A DNA stretch of 64,000 nucleotides from Lamellibrachia columna (GCA_963662155.1 OY759269.1:2046501-2110500); one strand, 5' to 3'; positions 27,326 through 40,229 are shown, counted from the first letter of the stretch. Made by a program: numbers and translations. Notes: generated by a model not told the origin, from the sequence alone.

Positions 27326-27763
27326 ATGATGGAGCTCGTGGACAGAATGCTGAGGAAACACATGCTGGAATTATTCAATATCCTCGAAGGGAAAGCAGCA
27401 CCGCCGGCTCAACCGCCGTCACGTCTATCGCCGATTGCAATTTGGCCCTTTGTCATGAAAGAACTCGTGGACAACACATCCCCTCCGTACGGTATAACCC
27501 CCCCGACATCGCCAGAACCGGAACGCTGGGACGACGAACTGATCGACCTGCCTCCGCCGTCACTGCCGCCGCAGCCGCAGCCGCAGCCGATGCTCGACAT
27601 TCATGCATGGGAGACCGAACTGATCGACTTGCCTCCGCCGCCGCCCCCGTCCCTGCCGATGCTCGCCGTTCGTCCGACATCCTTGCCGGCGCGTGTCAGA
27701 CGTAGAAATAGAAGACTGCGTTTTTCGCCCTACGACGTCTCTATCCACGTCACAAAAAAATGA
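27326..27763 (+). CDS. Proline-rich protein with two WxxELIDLPPP motifs
   Basis: This 145-residue protein has an N-terminal helix (MMELVDRMLRKHMLELFNIL), then proline-rich sequence carrying two copies of an acidic motif, WDDELIDLPPP (residues 68-78) and WETELIDLPPP (95-105), and a basic C-terminal part (RVRRRNRRLR) that could be a nuclear signal. I do not recognise a family. A disordered protein that docks on a partner through two equivalent short linear motifs is a reasonable inference. It may be the second exon of a transcript starting near 26930, with an acceptor at 27313. Confidence 0.5.
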   Translation: MMELVDRMLRKHMLELFNILEGKAAPPAQPPSRLSPIAIWPFVMKELVDNTSPPYGITPPTSPEPERWDDELIDLPPPSLPPQPQPQPMLDIHAWETELIDLPPPPPPSLPMLAVRPTSLPARVRRRNRRLRFSPYDVSIHVTKK

Positions 27764-28431
27764 GCTGCGACGCCACCGCATATGAACATTTGCTGCTGCT
27801 TCTTTGAACATTTGCTGCTTCTTTAAAATGATATTTATTTTTTTAAATCTATACTGATTTTGTATCTTTTCTGTATTAATAATTATTGTAACATGATGAT
27901 AATTATTTTTAAATCTGCTTTATTCGTTAAAATGAACATTCGTTATGTGTATTAAATTTGTTTTGTATCATTAATTACTGATGATAATTATTGTAATGAT
28001 AATTATTTTTTAAATCTATCTCGATTCGTATTATTCGTTAATTTGCTGCTGCTGCTTCGTTATGTATCTTTTCTGTATTAAATTTGTTTTTGCTTCGTTA
28101 ATACATTGTGTACTATCGTTCTCGATAAATAATTCGACAGCAACAATTTTTTATTATACACGATCGTTCTTAACACACACAAAATCCAACCGCTTGTTCC
28201 ATTGCGATTACCGTGGCTCGACAATCTACAACAGAACGCAGCTGTTTACTTAAAGTATCGAGTTACATCGTCAACAACATGCATCGGTCTACGCTGTGAT
28301 TTTAACGCTATATATAGATTCCGCTGTTTCGGTCGAATTACAACCTAACGCAAGTTCGTAATAGCCATTACGTAATACACACTACCGATCGTCCAGTCAC
28401 TACGCAGCTGTTTACTTTCCACACGCTCTGT
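27764..28431. other. Polinton 1 right arm, AT-rich non-coding
   Basis: The arm has repeated words such as GAACATTTGCTGCT, TGATAATTATT and TTTAAATCTAT. It contains no convincing gene. Confidence 0.6.
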
Positions 28432-28783
28432 GACATCGCCTGCAACAGTCCTCTGGATATCAAGTTACAACAACAACAACAACAGATTACCACATCGCTA
28501 GGGAATTTCCTATTGTCTATTAATAGATATTGCAGGATAGACTAGTTCTATAACTGCGATATAATGAGCGATAATAGGGCGATTTTCATGTAAAATTTCC
28601 TATTGATTATTAATAGATATTGCAGGGTTCATACGGTGCAAAGTGACGTCGGAACAATTCTGTACTCCGATTGGACACTCGATAGCGATAATAGGGTGAT
28701 CTTCATTCCTATTGGCTATGCAGGGTTCATACGGTGCAAAGTGCTCCGGAGCCAGGGGGTGTGAAAACTAGTCACCTACTACT
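28432..28783 (-). repeat. Polinton 1 right terminal inverted repeat (352 bp)
   Basis: It is the inverted copy of 11427-11778, ending GTCACCTACTACT. Confidence 0.95.
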
Positions 28784-28789
28784 TATGTC
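28784..28789. other. Target-site duplication of Polinton 1, right copy (TATGTC)
   Basis: It is identical to 11421-11426. Confidence 0.93.
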
Positions 28790-28860
28790 TACGACCGCGA
28801 TCCCGTTACGCTCGCTGTAGTAAACAAACATTGACATTGCTCGCTTGCTAGTCTAACAAC

Positions 28861-29593
28861 ATGGCATCACAGATACCAAACATGGACTGGTCCAGCGCAG
28901 ATCTTGGTGATGCTATGCGGTTATTTAAAAAAAATGACCCTGTACTTAGAGGATGAGGACATTACAGCAGATATAGCGCAGGCGAGAAAAATCTGCAGAG
29001 GTATAGGCGATGAGGGCCTCAGGCGGCTAAATACCAGCAGATGGACTGTTGATCAAAAGAAAATTCCTTCACAGTTATGGGATTTTTTTGACAATCAACT
29101 AAAATTCAACGTGAATTTCAGAATACACAGACTGCATCTTATGAGATATAGACAAAAACCTGATGAGACACTAGATGATTTTGTCACACGCGCACGCACC
29201 CTCGCACTTAAATGTGAATCATCAATCAATCATAGCAAGCAAAGCACCCCATATGACGGCTTTCGCAAAGACCTGTTGGGAAAACCGAGAGGATACACAA
29301 CAGCAGACACACTGGCTGAAGGGCGAAAATACGAAGCATTAACCGCGGGTAATGCACAGCTACAGAAACTGGCCCAAGGTTCAGAAGAAATACATACAAT
29401 GCACATGCATGGACGTAAATGCAGAAACTGTGGAACCAGCCACAAGCCCCGTCAATGTCCAGCCTACCACGATGAATGCAACGCGTGCGGAACCAAAGGC
29501 CATTGGGAGAAATGCTGTAGGAAAACACGTCGAGCAAAACACAAACGTCAAACAAGTAGCAGCAGCACTCGCAGACGTCAATGCAGCTCCTAG
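28861..29593 (+). pseudogene. gag: Gag of the gypsy element, frameshifted
   Basis: The ATG at 28861 opens MASQIPNMDWSSADL; this frame stops at 28954-28956. The remaining gag is in another frame (about 28904-29593), so a one-base change in the A8 run near 28927 is likely. The second frame carries a capsid-type region (LWDFFDNQLKFN, then HLMRYRQKPDETLDDFVTRA) and a pair of zinc knuckles (CRNCGTSHKPRQCP and CNACGTKGHWEKCC). The order gag then pol fits the Ty3/gypsy class. Confidence 0.85.
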
Positions 29594-30720
29594 AGAAACG
29601 GTCGCGGCAGAGACATACAACCAGAGAAGTAGAGGAGGACAGAAAGGCAAAGAGTTTAACTCGGTAGAAACAAACTATGAAACTGATGGCGAGTTATACC
29701 AAAAGGACTTCTACTCGGTTACTTTAAGTTCAAAGAGCCTCGACAGCATCCAACAAGACACTATAAACCGCGACGAGGCATACACAAAGTTGAGGATAAG
29801 ACCGCCATGGATCCATGCAAAGAACTACATTACGGCTGAAGATTGACACAGGTGCCTCAGGGAACACCTTACCTATGAGACCATTCCAGCAGATGTAAGG
29901 CACACATGCGACACACGTGTTGGAACCAGCGAACACCGTCAGGCTAACCGCGTACCATTGCGCAACCATCAAATGCCTTGGGAAGATCGACATATACTGC
30001 AGCTACAAAGACGACAACTGGACAAAAGCAATTTTCTATGTTGTTGATGTACCAGGCCCAGCAGTTGTTGGCCTACCAACCAGCGAGCAGTTAGAGCTGG
30101 TAACCGTCAACGTGGATGGCATAGCAGACGCAGGAGAACGCATCACCAAAACGACAGAACGTCTAAATGCACAACCAGTCATCAATAACATAAATGACTT
30201 AAAAACGTGCCTATCCACAGCAATTTGACACTATCGGGAACTTCTCAGGGGAAGCAAAACTTCTCTTGGAGGACGATGCGGAGTTGTTCATTGACGCACC
30301 CCACAAATGCAGTATCCACATGAAGGATAAACTGAAACGGGAACTCGATAATATGGTCTCCCAATGGGTCATACGCAAAGTAGAGGAGCACATAGACCGG
30401 TGTTCCAGTATGGCATATAGCACAGAGGGACATTTCAATCCGCGTGTGTATCGATCCACAACGTCTCAACGCAGTAGCAGATGTCCTCACAAAATACCTA
30501 CCTTGGAGGAAATCAACCCAGAACTCGCTAAAGCCAAAGTATTTAGCAAGTTAGACGCAAAAATCGGATACTGGTCGGTTTATTTCAATGAAGATTCGCA
30601 GCTGCTAACTACATATCGTACACCATTCGGCTGATTTTCCTGGCGAAGACTTCCTTTTGGATTGGATGTCTCTCAATACATATTTCAAGCCAAAATGGAC
30701 CAGATCCTGGAGGGCTTGAA
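29594..30720 (+). pseudogene. pol: Pol: protease and reverse transcriptase remnant
   Basis: An aspartic protease motif (IDTGASGNT) is readable near 29840, and RT segments are spread over several frames: HMKDKLKRELDNMVSQWVI near 30320 and VFSKLDAKIGYWSVYFNED near 30540. A stop at 30632-30634 precedes WRRLPFGLD. At least three frameshifts or stops occur. Confidence 0.75.
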
Positions 30721-31291
30721 TGGGGTCACGGCGATCGGCGGTGATATGTGTGTATCTGGCGAGAACAATGAGGGCCATGATAGGAATCTCATAAAGTTGA
30801 TGGAGCCAGCGCGCGAGGAAGGGTTGAATATCGGCCAGGTGAGCAGATGGTCCTGGCAGACACTCAGTCGCTTGCCTAACCCAATCAACAACGATGATGT
30901 TGATCTAGACTTGAGGGTTGACGGCTTGGCGTTGGAGGCTGATGATCCTCAACACTTGACAATCGCACTCATCAACTTTCCTACAGCTAAGCAGCAGTTA
31001 CTGAAGGACGAAACGTTGCGTGACCCTATCCTCAACGGGCTGAGAGAAGTCATATACAGAGGATGGCCAGAAAACGTCAAAGAGCTAACTACGGACCTCA
31101 GAGCGTACTTGTCTTTTCGCGATGAGCTAGCCGTGGAAGCAGGTGTCATCTTCAAAGATCGCCAGATCCTGGTACCCAAATCTATGCAGAAAGACATTCT
31201 CAGTCAGTTGCATTGTGGCCACCAGGGGGTCGAAAAGACGCGACGACTTGCACATGAGAGCGTATACTGGTTGAAAATCAACAGAGATTGA
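30662..31291 (+). pseudogene. pol: Pol: RT end joined to RNase H/integrase zinc region (internal deletion)
   Basis: The open 209-codon frame begins in the RT palm, but the usual catalytic ADD is replaced in the context AIGGDMCVSG. After REEGLN it jumps directly to a region resembling the end of RNase H (TLSRLPNP), so the RT connection and most of RNase H are deleted. It ends with the integrase HHCC finger (LHCGHQGVEKTRRLAHESVYW). Confidence 0.75.
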
Positions 31292-32164
31292 GAGCACTTG
31301 CAAATCATGCGAAAGTTGCCAAGAGAAGCAAGACGGAAACATAATCTGCCAGCCAGACCACATAATCTGCCAGCCAGACCATGGCAACATATCGCGTCCA
31401 ACTTGTTTCAAATCGGTGATCGCCACTACTTACTTACTGAGGACAGATATAGCAAATACCCGAGATGACAGTTCCAATTACCAGCCATGCCGTGGCCGAG
31501 AAGCTAAGCCACTACTGCGCAATGTTTGGACGACCTGGTCAAATATTGACAGACAGTGGCCTACAATATACAGGCCAAGCGTTCAAGAAGTTCGTGGAGA
31601 CTTGGGGGATTAAACATGTGACGAGCTCCCCACACGATGCTCGAAACAATGGTCTCGCGGAACGGTACGTTCGATACGTCAAGGGAACGCTGAAAAAGTC
31701 TAGCAACATGCAACTCGCTCTTCTGAACATCCGTGCGACCCCGGTTGACCCTAAACTACCCTCACCTGCCGAGATGCTCTTGGGCCGACCATTAGCCACC
31801 CTGTTGCCAAGTCGCACCGAACCGGGCCTGGAAAAGCAACGGGAGCGCATGAAAGAGCGACAAATCGCAATGAAGAAGCAACACGATAAGACGAGCAGAA
31901 AGAGTAACCTTCCGCCACTGTACACACGTCAAGACGTCAAAATCCTAGATCATCAAAACAAAACGTGGTGTCCTGGAAAAGTTGTCATCAAATGCGGTGA
32001 GCCAAGAAGTTATGTGGTGGAGACGCCAAACGGCACTCGTCTAAGGCGTAACCGTGCACATCTTCGTGAGTTCGTGGCAGCCAGGACGAAAACTGTTCGG
32101 TTCAGCGTTGAGCCAATGTGTACGAAGCAGATCGTTCAGCAACACGCTTCTGATCAACCAGTGA
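31292..32164 (+). pseudogene. pol: Pol: integrase core and C-terminal part
   Basis: The frame at 31465-32169 contains ILTDSGLQYTGQAFKKFVE with a catalytic Asp, and NNGLAERYVRYVKGTL with the Glu. A stop and frame changes lie at 31289-31465, where the first Asp would be, and a short sequence containing CATAATCTGCCAGCCAGACC is duplicated there. The C-terminal part follows (ILDHQNKTWCPGKVV). The coding sequence is cut by Polinton 2 and resumes at 40230. Confidence 0.82.
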
Positions 32165-33031
32165 AGTAGTATGTAGGTGCTTTTGAAGGATCAAAATGTG
32201 CAGATTTTGGGGCTCTTTCTGATTGGTCGAGAGCAGTCACGTGACCTACGACTCCTCATTTGCATATCACGTGACCTCTCTATGGAGGCTGCCATGTTTT
32301 TTTGCGGTGATACACTCACTAGAGGGCGCTACGGGTCAAGGTCAAAGATCACCGACCTTTGTACAGATACAATTGCCAGTTATCTCACCCTTTTGCGGTT
32401 ATACGGTCAACAGGGAGCGCTACGGGTAAAGGTCTATGGAGGCTGCCATCTTCTTTTGCGCCGATACGATCACCAGTTAGGGTTAGTAACCCTAAGGTTC
32501 GCGTGTTTAGATCAAATGTCAAAGGTTACCGACCTTTGCACTAATACAATCGCCAGTTAGGGTGGCATTCACGAGACGCTCAAGAGTTTCCCTTTATAGC
32601 GAGGGTTAGGGTTAGTAACCCTAATTTTGTTGTCTGTAGTGAACCCTAATACGAACCCTGACCCTAACCCTAAAAGGACATGCACGTTTCAGCTGAACCT
32701 GGATGATACGGTCACCAATAGGCGCTCTCCTGGGTGATACGGTCGCCGGAGAGGGGTTTCAGGACGGATCGAAGGGTCTGTTAGCAGCAGCAGCAGCAAC
32801 ATCAGCAGTGGTCATTAACAGTGGTCATTAACATAGTCGTTAATATGGATCAAAGGAGTTAACGAGGAAACGAGAAACGAACACAACACGATATCGTACG
32901 AGTGTACACGTATGTTATTGAACAACAAGGGTAGCGTGTAATATCACTAAGGCTACCTCTATATACCACCTATATCGATCGTCTCGAGTCTGCAAAAACA
33001 CCGCTGTATCTACACGTTACTTACTTTCGAT
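32165..33031 (+). repeat. Polinton 2 left inverted repeat
   Basis: About 870 bp match the inverse of about 39193-40229 with indels. It contains several copies of a module around GAGGCTGCCATCTT and CGCTACGGGT, and TTAGGG-like tracts near 32480, 32605 and 32660. Confidence 0.85.
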
Positions 33032-33329
33032 TGGAGAGATGTGACAGGTTCATAAGCTGCGGTGTCTGTGCCTCGGCGTGCTACTACGTGGTCATGGTGT
33101 TGAAACGAAGTGCTGCGCAGTAGCGGCTCGGCTTTCTACTGATGATTACGGCGCGCTTTTCGAGACGTGTCTGGGTACAGAACCGGTTTGAACTGGTTTG
33201 ATCTACTTTTTTTTTCTTTTCTGGAACGTTCGAACGAAGTCATGGAATTTTCCACGCCCACGAAAAGAAACACGATCCCGCATTTTCACCCTGCTAGCAG
33301 ATCGTGATCTAGCGGACGAATGTTTAACA

Positions 33330-35050
33330 AGAGTTGCCATCTAAGCCAAAGGCCCAGATGGCAAGTGGACAAGGAAGCCATTGGCTTATCGAGAGTCCAA
33401 CAATGTTCATCTACTTATAACCCGCCCTCCTGAGATATGTGTCTACCTTGTTTTTAAACATATTCACGCTGCTAGCAGTTACACAATCTGTAGACAATTT
33501 GTTCCATTCATTTATTGTCCTCTGTGAGAACGAGTGCTTCCTGATGTCCAATCTACATTGATCCTTTACTAATTTTACCTCATGTCCTCTAGTTCTGCTA
33601 TCCTTCTTGAGTGAGAAAAACATATTTCTATAAATATTTTCATACCCATTCAATATCTTAAAAACTTCAATCTGATCTCCTCTTAACCTCCTTGTCTCTA
33701 GAGTTGTTAAACCACATTCTTTCAGGCGTTCTTCATAACTAAGGTCTCTCAGTTCTGGAATCATTTTAGTTGCTCTCCTTTGTATGCGTTCAAGCGTATC
33801 TATATCCTTCTTACAATATGGTCTCCATGCTTGTATACAGTATTCTAAATGAGGTCTAACTATTGCTTTATAAAGAGGTATAATTAACTGTTTTCCCTTG
33901 TATGTTATGTTTCTTCTAATCAATCCAAGAATTTGATTACCCTTTGAAGCTGCAATACCACACTGCTCTGAAACTTTCATATCAGCGCTTATTGTAACTC
34001 CTAAGTCCTTTTCTTTTACAGTAGTACCCAGAGCAGTATCTCCCATTTTATAGTTTACATTCAAGTTGCCATATCCTGTATGTAGGCATTTACATTTCCC
34101 AAAATTGAACAGCATCTGCCATTTCTCAGACCATTTCACTAATCTGTCTAGATCGTTTTGTAAATGTTGTTTATCACCATCAGTATTAACTGTTCTAAAC
34201 AGTTTTGTGTCATCCGCAAATTTCAGTACGTTAATTGTTATACTGTCGTCCAAGTCATTGATATATGAAACACTGAACTGAAGTAACCATTTAGGTCTTC
34301 CGCCATTAAAAACCCCTGTGTTATTATATTTCCAGCACTGTCTTCTAGAGGTCCAACCTTGTCTTGTACGTTTTGTTTACTCCTGACATATGCATAAAAA
34401 CTCTTGCTGTCATTTTTTATGTTACATGCTAGTTTTTGCTCATAGCTTCTTTTAGATTGTCTGATTTCAGTTGTAGCTGCATTAAGTGCCTCTTTGTATT
34501 TTGCATAGTCTTCTTCCTTTCTGGTACGCCTATAAACCCTCCACATAGTTTGTTTTAGCATTATTTTTCTAATAGCCTCTTTTGACAAGTGTTTCTTTCT
34601 ACACCGTTTTCCTTGTTTTTGGAAGGGAACAAATTTATCGATGATACTCTCAATTTCATATTTTAGAATATTCCAACATTCAATTGCGGTCTTATTCATC
34701 AGCATGTTATTCCAATCTAGCTTTGCTAAGTATTTTCTCATATCTTTGTAGTTACCTTTGTGGAAGTTTCTCTTGTACGTTTTCTTATTTTTACTTTCTG
34801 ATTTTACATTGATGTCAAAATGTATTTGATTATGATCACTATTACCCAATGGTTCAAATATTTTTACATTGTCCACTAATTCTTTTTGTGATGACAGAAC
34901 TGTATCCAATACATTTTCTCCCCTGGTTGGTTCTAGTACGTGCTGAGTAAGAAAGCTATCCTGGATTAAAAATAGAAATTGTTGGTCCTCAATCCATGTA
35001 CTCTCTTGCAGCGGGAAAAACGTAACATGCATGTAAGCTATACGACACAT
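33330..35050 (-). pseudogene. CR1/L2-like non-LTR retrotransposon in Polinton 2
   Basis: Minus-strand frames 33411-34253 and 34238-35050 give, in order, the end of an endonuclease domain (GNSDHNQIHFDINV), the linker region and the RT palm (VLKFADDTKLF) through the C-terminal domain (RIQRRATKMIPELRDLSYEE). The early RT motifs are missing between the two frames, where a deletion joins MAEDLNGYFSSVF to the MDDSI region. The copy at 45680-47110 retains them. Confidence 0.85.
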
Positions 35051-36238
35051 ATCACATCATTGCATTATATCGAGAACTTTTCGACGTATGTCGTTTCGCG
35101 TCGACACCTATAAATCGCCTATAATGACACGGGTCTGCATAAACAGCGCGAGGTCAAAAGGTCAAGGTCAACAAAAGCACCGCCGCTTTCTGGAACGTTC
35201 GAACGAAGTCACGCCCACGAAAAGAAACACGATCCCGCATTTTCACCCTGCTAACAGATCGTAACCTAGCGGACGAATGTTCGTGCATGCAGTGGGAAAA
35301 ACGTAGCCGTGCATGTAAGCTATACGACGCATATCGCATCATTGCATTACATTGAGAACTTTTCGACGTATGTCGTTTCGCGTCGATACCTATAATGACA
35401 CGAGTCTGCATAAACACCGCGAGGTCAAAAGGTCAAATTTATCGATGATACTCTCAATTTCATATTTTAGAATATTCCAACATTCTATTGCGGTCTTATT
35501 CATCAGCATGTTATTCCAATCTAGCTTTGCTAAGTATTTTCTCATATCTTTGTAGTTACCTTTGTGGAAGTTTCTCTTGTACGTTTTCTTATTTTTACTT
35601 TCTGATTTTACATTGATGTCAAAATGTATTTGATTATGATCACTATTACCCAATGGTTCAAATATTTTTACATTGTCCACTAATTCTTTTTGTGATGACA
35701 GAACTATATCCAATATATTTTCTCCCCTGGTTGGTTCTAGTACGTGCTGAGTAAGAAAGCTATCCTGGATTAAAAATAGAAATTGTTGGTCCTCAATCCC
35801 TGTACTCTCTTGCAGCGGGAAAAACGTACCATGCATGTAAGCTATACGACACATATCACATCATTGCATTATATCGAGAACTTTTCGACGTATGTCGTTT
35901 CGCGTCGACACCTATATATCGCCTATAATGACACGGGTCTGCATAAACAGCGCGAGGTCAAAAGGTCAAGGTCAACAAAAACACCGCCGCTTTCTGGAAC
36001 GTTCGAACGAAGTCACGCCCACGAAAAGAAACACGATCCCGCATTTTCACCCTGCTAACAGATCGTAACCTAGCGGACGAATGTTCGTGCATGCAGTGGG
36101 AAAAACGTAGCCGTGCATGTAAGCTATACGACGCATATCGCATCATTGCATTACATTGAGAACTTTTCGACGTATGTCGTTTCGCGTCGATACCTATAAT
36201 GACACGAGTCTGCATAAACACCGCGGGGTCAAAAGGTC
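34631..36238. repeat. 804-bp tandem duplication in Polinton 2
   Basis: The units 34631-35434 and 35435-36238 are nearly identical. Each carries a piece of the LINE and a stretch with two half-copies of a CGACGTATGTCGTTTCGCGT sequence. The duplication happened after the LINE insertion. Confidence 0.85.
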
Positions 36239-36549
36239 AAGGTCAAACCAGTTTTCCCGCGAAATGTGTCCATGCACGTCGGTTTGAACCAGATTTCCCG
36301 TGAAATGTGTCCAGGCACGTCGACCGGTTCAAACCGGTTCAAACTGGTTCAAACCGGATCAAACCGGGAAAAACCCAGGGAAAAAAGTGCATCGTCAGCA
36401 GTAGTGACAGGCTATATAAACTGACCCGCTACTGCAACTGCCATCACAACTGTTCTCCGATCTCTGCACATCACTTCGATTCAACACCACAGCCACGCAG
36501 CAACACGCCGAGATGCCGCGACAGCACCGTCACACCAAGTTGTGTAAGT

Positions 36550-36760
<211 letters not shown>

Positions 36761-36839
36761 CGTGTCTTTGTTTGTACGAATGCTAACTAATACATTCTCC
36801 TATCACAATCGTTCTCCGTTCTTTGCACACCTATTCCAT

Positions 36840-39206
36840 TGCATCACCAGTAACGTTGAAATACACATGTTCAAAATGCAACAAAGTATTTAAAAAAAAT
36901 TACCATTTACTTCGGCATATGAGAACGGTTTGTAATACCACCACCAACACCACCACTGCCTCGCCACCATAAAATGTGGTAAGGTGTTCGCAAATCATTA
37001 CACCTTATCAAGACACGAAAGAAGACATGTTTCGTTTCACCACCATTGCCAAAAAGACCAAAAAGGGAAGACGCTACACCCCGCCACCCGTTCATTAGCG
37101 AAGATCCCATCGACCCGCCCGATCGATTTCCCTTCTCCGACACTCTGTTAACAGATTTGTTTGAGGTCGTCCGCAACAATTGGCCCTCCGTAAGGACACG
37201 CGTATCCAGAGGCCCTATCGAGATCAGGATTAATTTTATATTAAATAGTCTAGACACTTCTGATTTATAGAGTGATTTAATCATCATTTTCGAACAGGCC
37301 AATGCTTTCAAAATCAACTTGAGTTATGGGTTTGTTTTGAAAAACAAAAACACAGGACGTTATAGGTACTATCATTCTTCTTGTAATTGCTGCGGGCGAT
37401 ACCTGGACGAACCCACCCTTGTCACCAACCGTGAGGAATTCGATGACTTTCTGGAAAGCATAAAAGAAAAATACATTTTAGAATGGGTGTGTGAGATCTT
37501 GACAAATGTCACATTTTTCATTAATAAAATCGTCGATCACCCAATAGGCTGCGTCGGCATGACTCCCCTGCCGATATACATCAAGAAGAACAAAGCCGTC
37601 ATCGGGTTAGAAAGAGAACATATCCATCATAAGAGGTACAACGATAATGTGTGCCTCTTTAGGTGTTTAGCTGTCCATCGCGGAGGCGATGAATATCGTT
37701 TGAAATCTGCGTTTGCGAAACTCTACGAGACGAGGTATCCATGGAAGAATTTGCCGGAGTCACACTCGACGACCTCTATCGCGTAGATACCACTTTCCAA
37801 ACGAACGTGTGCGTTTATAAACTCGTCGAGTCTGATGATGATGGCATGACGACCGCCGAACTCGTCCGTCGATCGTCATGCCATTATCCTAACACGATGT
37901 ACCTCAATATGTTCGAAACACACTTTTCATTCATAAAAAACATTCAAATGTACTGCCATTCATATAGGTGTAGGAAGTGTGGCGAGTGTCTGTGGAAAAA
38001 ACCATGGCACCTGAGCAGACACGATCGCTCGGGAGGTGTGCGTAGAGTCTACCCCGGAGGCGTCTACTACTCCACCCCATCGACCGAGCAACTTTTGATT
38101 TCGAGTGTTGGTTCGACACCGCACGACTTCCGTCGGATAGCGACAAGATGCAGCGGGTGGCGCGTCACGTCCTGTTGAGTGTCAGCGTAGCATCCAACGT
38201 GCCGGGGCACGAACAAGCGCAATGTCTCGTCACGGACGGAGACACCGACAAGTTGGTGAGTTCCATGATGAACATCTTGCGATCGATGAATGACGCCGCC
38301 TACGAAAACATTAAAGATTCGTACGAGGACGTATTGGAGGTCCTCACAAAAGCACGGAAGAAGTGGGATGAAACATTGTGCAATGCACGATCATCCGTCG
38401 ACGACGACGAGGAAACTCGACAACCGACCAACCCGTACAAAACGCTGATGACACAACTTGATGACTGGCTTCGACAATTACCAGTCATTGGCTTTAATTC
38501 GGGCAAATACGATCTCAATATCATCAAACAGTTCCTCGTTCCCTACTTCCTATCAAAGAAACAAGAACAACAACAACAACAAGAGGAGGAGATGGAACAG
38601 GACGAGAAAGAAGAAGAAGAAAACGATGGCGTCGAGTCATTTTTCGTTATCAAACGCGACAACACGTTCATGTGTCTATCGACGGATAAGCTGAAATTCC
38701 TAGACATGACCAATTACATAGCGCCGGGATTCAGCTACAAGTATCTGAAAGCGTACGGTTGCGAGGTGACGAAAGGTCATTTCCCGTACGAGTACATGGA
38801 TTGTCTGACGAGACTCGACGACACCGTTCTCCCACCGAAAGAAGCCTTCTTCAGTCAATTGAAGAACGAGGGTATTTCCGACGAGGATTACGTCGGTTGT
38901 CGAGTGGCCTGGCGCGAGAACGGCATGACGACCTTGCGATACTTTCTCGTCTGGTACAACAACAGAGACATGGTTCCCTTTCTACAGGCCATCGACAGAC
39001 AGTTTGCCTTCTACCAACAACGCGGCATAGACTTGTTCAAGCAAGGTATCAGCGTACCTGGTCTGGCACTTTGTCAAGGTCGTCGAGCTGTGGGAATGCG
39101 AGTGGAAAGAGACGAGAAGAGATTCGGTCGTGAAAAAGTGTCTGGATGCTGCATTTCCACGACGACGCAACGCGCGGTGGACGATGACGTCTTCAATCGA
39201 AAGTAA
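36840..39206 (+). pseudogene. POLB: Rearranged DNA polymerase B remnant of Polinton 2
   Basis: Pieces correspond in order to the Polinton 1 polymerase: a zinc finger near 36865, the SYGFVLKNKNTGRYRYYHSS region at 37319, a segment with TTFQTNVCVYKLV at 37780, then exonuclease-domain sequence at 38148-39070 (FNSGKYDLN, WYNNRDMVPF). At 39067 the sequence jumps from GISVPGLAL to a distant part of the gene read in another frame, and it ends at the inverted repeat. Several frameshifts and large deletions are present; motifs A-C are absent. Where the copies align they look about 85% identical by eye. Confidence 0.88.
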
Positions 39207-40229
39207 GTAACGTGTAGATACAGCGGTGTTTATGCAGACTCGAGACGATCGATATATGTGGTATATAGAGGTAGCCTTAGTGATATTATACGTTACCCTT
39301 GTTGTTCAATAAAATACGTGTGCATTCGTAAGATATCGTGTTGTATTCGTTTCTCGTTTCCTCATTAGCTCCTTTGATCCCTATTAACGACTCTGTTAAT
39401 GACCACTGCTGATGCTGCTGCTGCTGCTGCTGCTAACAGACCCTTCGATCCGTCCTGAAACCCCTCTCCGGCGACCGTATCACCCAGAAGAGCGCCTATT
39501 GGTGACCGTATCACCCAGGTTCAGCTGAAACCTGCATGTCCTTTTAGGGTTAGGGTCAGGGTTCGTATTAGGGTTCACTACAGACGAAAGAATTAGGGTT
39601 ACTAACCCTAACCCTAACCCTCGCTATAGAGGGAAACTCGTGAGCGTCTCGTGAATGCCACCCTAACTGGTGATCGTATCAGCGCAAAACAAGATGGCAG
39701 CCTCCGTAGACCTTTGACCTTGACCCGTAGCGCTCCCTGGTGACCATATAACCGCAAAAGGGTGATATCACTGGCAATTGTATCAGCGCAAAAGGTCGGT
39801 AACCTTTGACCTTGACCCGTAGCGCCTCCTGGTGATCGTATTAGCGCAAAACAAGATGGCAGCCTCCATAGACCTTTGACCTTGACCCGTAGCGCTCCCT
39901 GGTGACCGTATAACCGCAAAAGGGTGAGATAACTGGCAATTGTATTTGTACAAAGATCGGTGATCTTTGACCCGTAGCGCCCTCTAGTGAGCGTATCACC
40001 GCAAAACAAGATGGCAGCCTCCATAGAGTCATATGTCACGTGACTGCTCTCGACCAACCAGAAAGCACATTTGAGCGATAATAGGGGATTTTATGCAAAC
40101 GAGGTGTGACGTCATAGGCTCTCGACCAATCAGAACCGTCGGCACTAGTCACGTGACTGCTTTCGACCAATCAGAATGAGCCCCAAAATCTGCACATGTT
40201 TGATCCTTCAAAAGCACCTACATACTACT
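39193..40229 (-). repeat. Polinton 2 right inverted repeat
   Basis: It is the inverse of 32165-33031 but longer, because a module (TTTGACCTTGACCCGTAGCG with AAGATGGCAGCCTCC) occurs in more copies. It includes TTAGGG-like tracts near 39545-39620. Confidence 0.85.

Larger units (their letters stand above)
11427..28783 (-). mobile_element. Polinton/Maverick (adintovirus-like) element, nearly complete
   Basis: The 17,357-bp unit has 352-bp terminal inverted repeats beginning AG and ending CT, a perfect 6-bp target duplication, and the full Polinton core set: protein-primed PolB, retroviral-type integrase with chromodomain, adenovirus-type protease, packaging ATPase, double-jelly-roll major capsid protein and single-jelly-roll penton. 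Core genes are all on the minus strand and tightly packed. Accessory genes fill 24.6-27.8 kb. It is inserted in the 5' leader of the gypsy element. Apart from two stop codons in PolB the frames are intact, which suggests a relatively young insertion. Confidence 0.97.
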
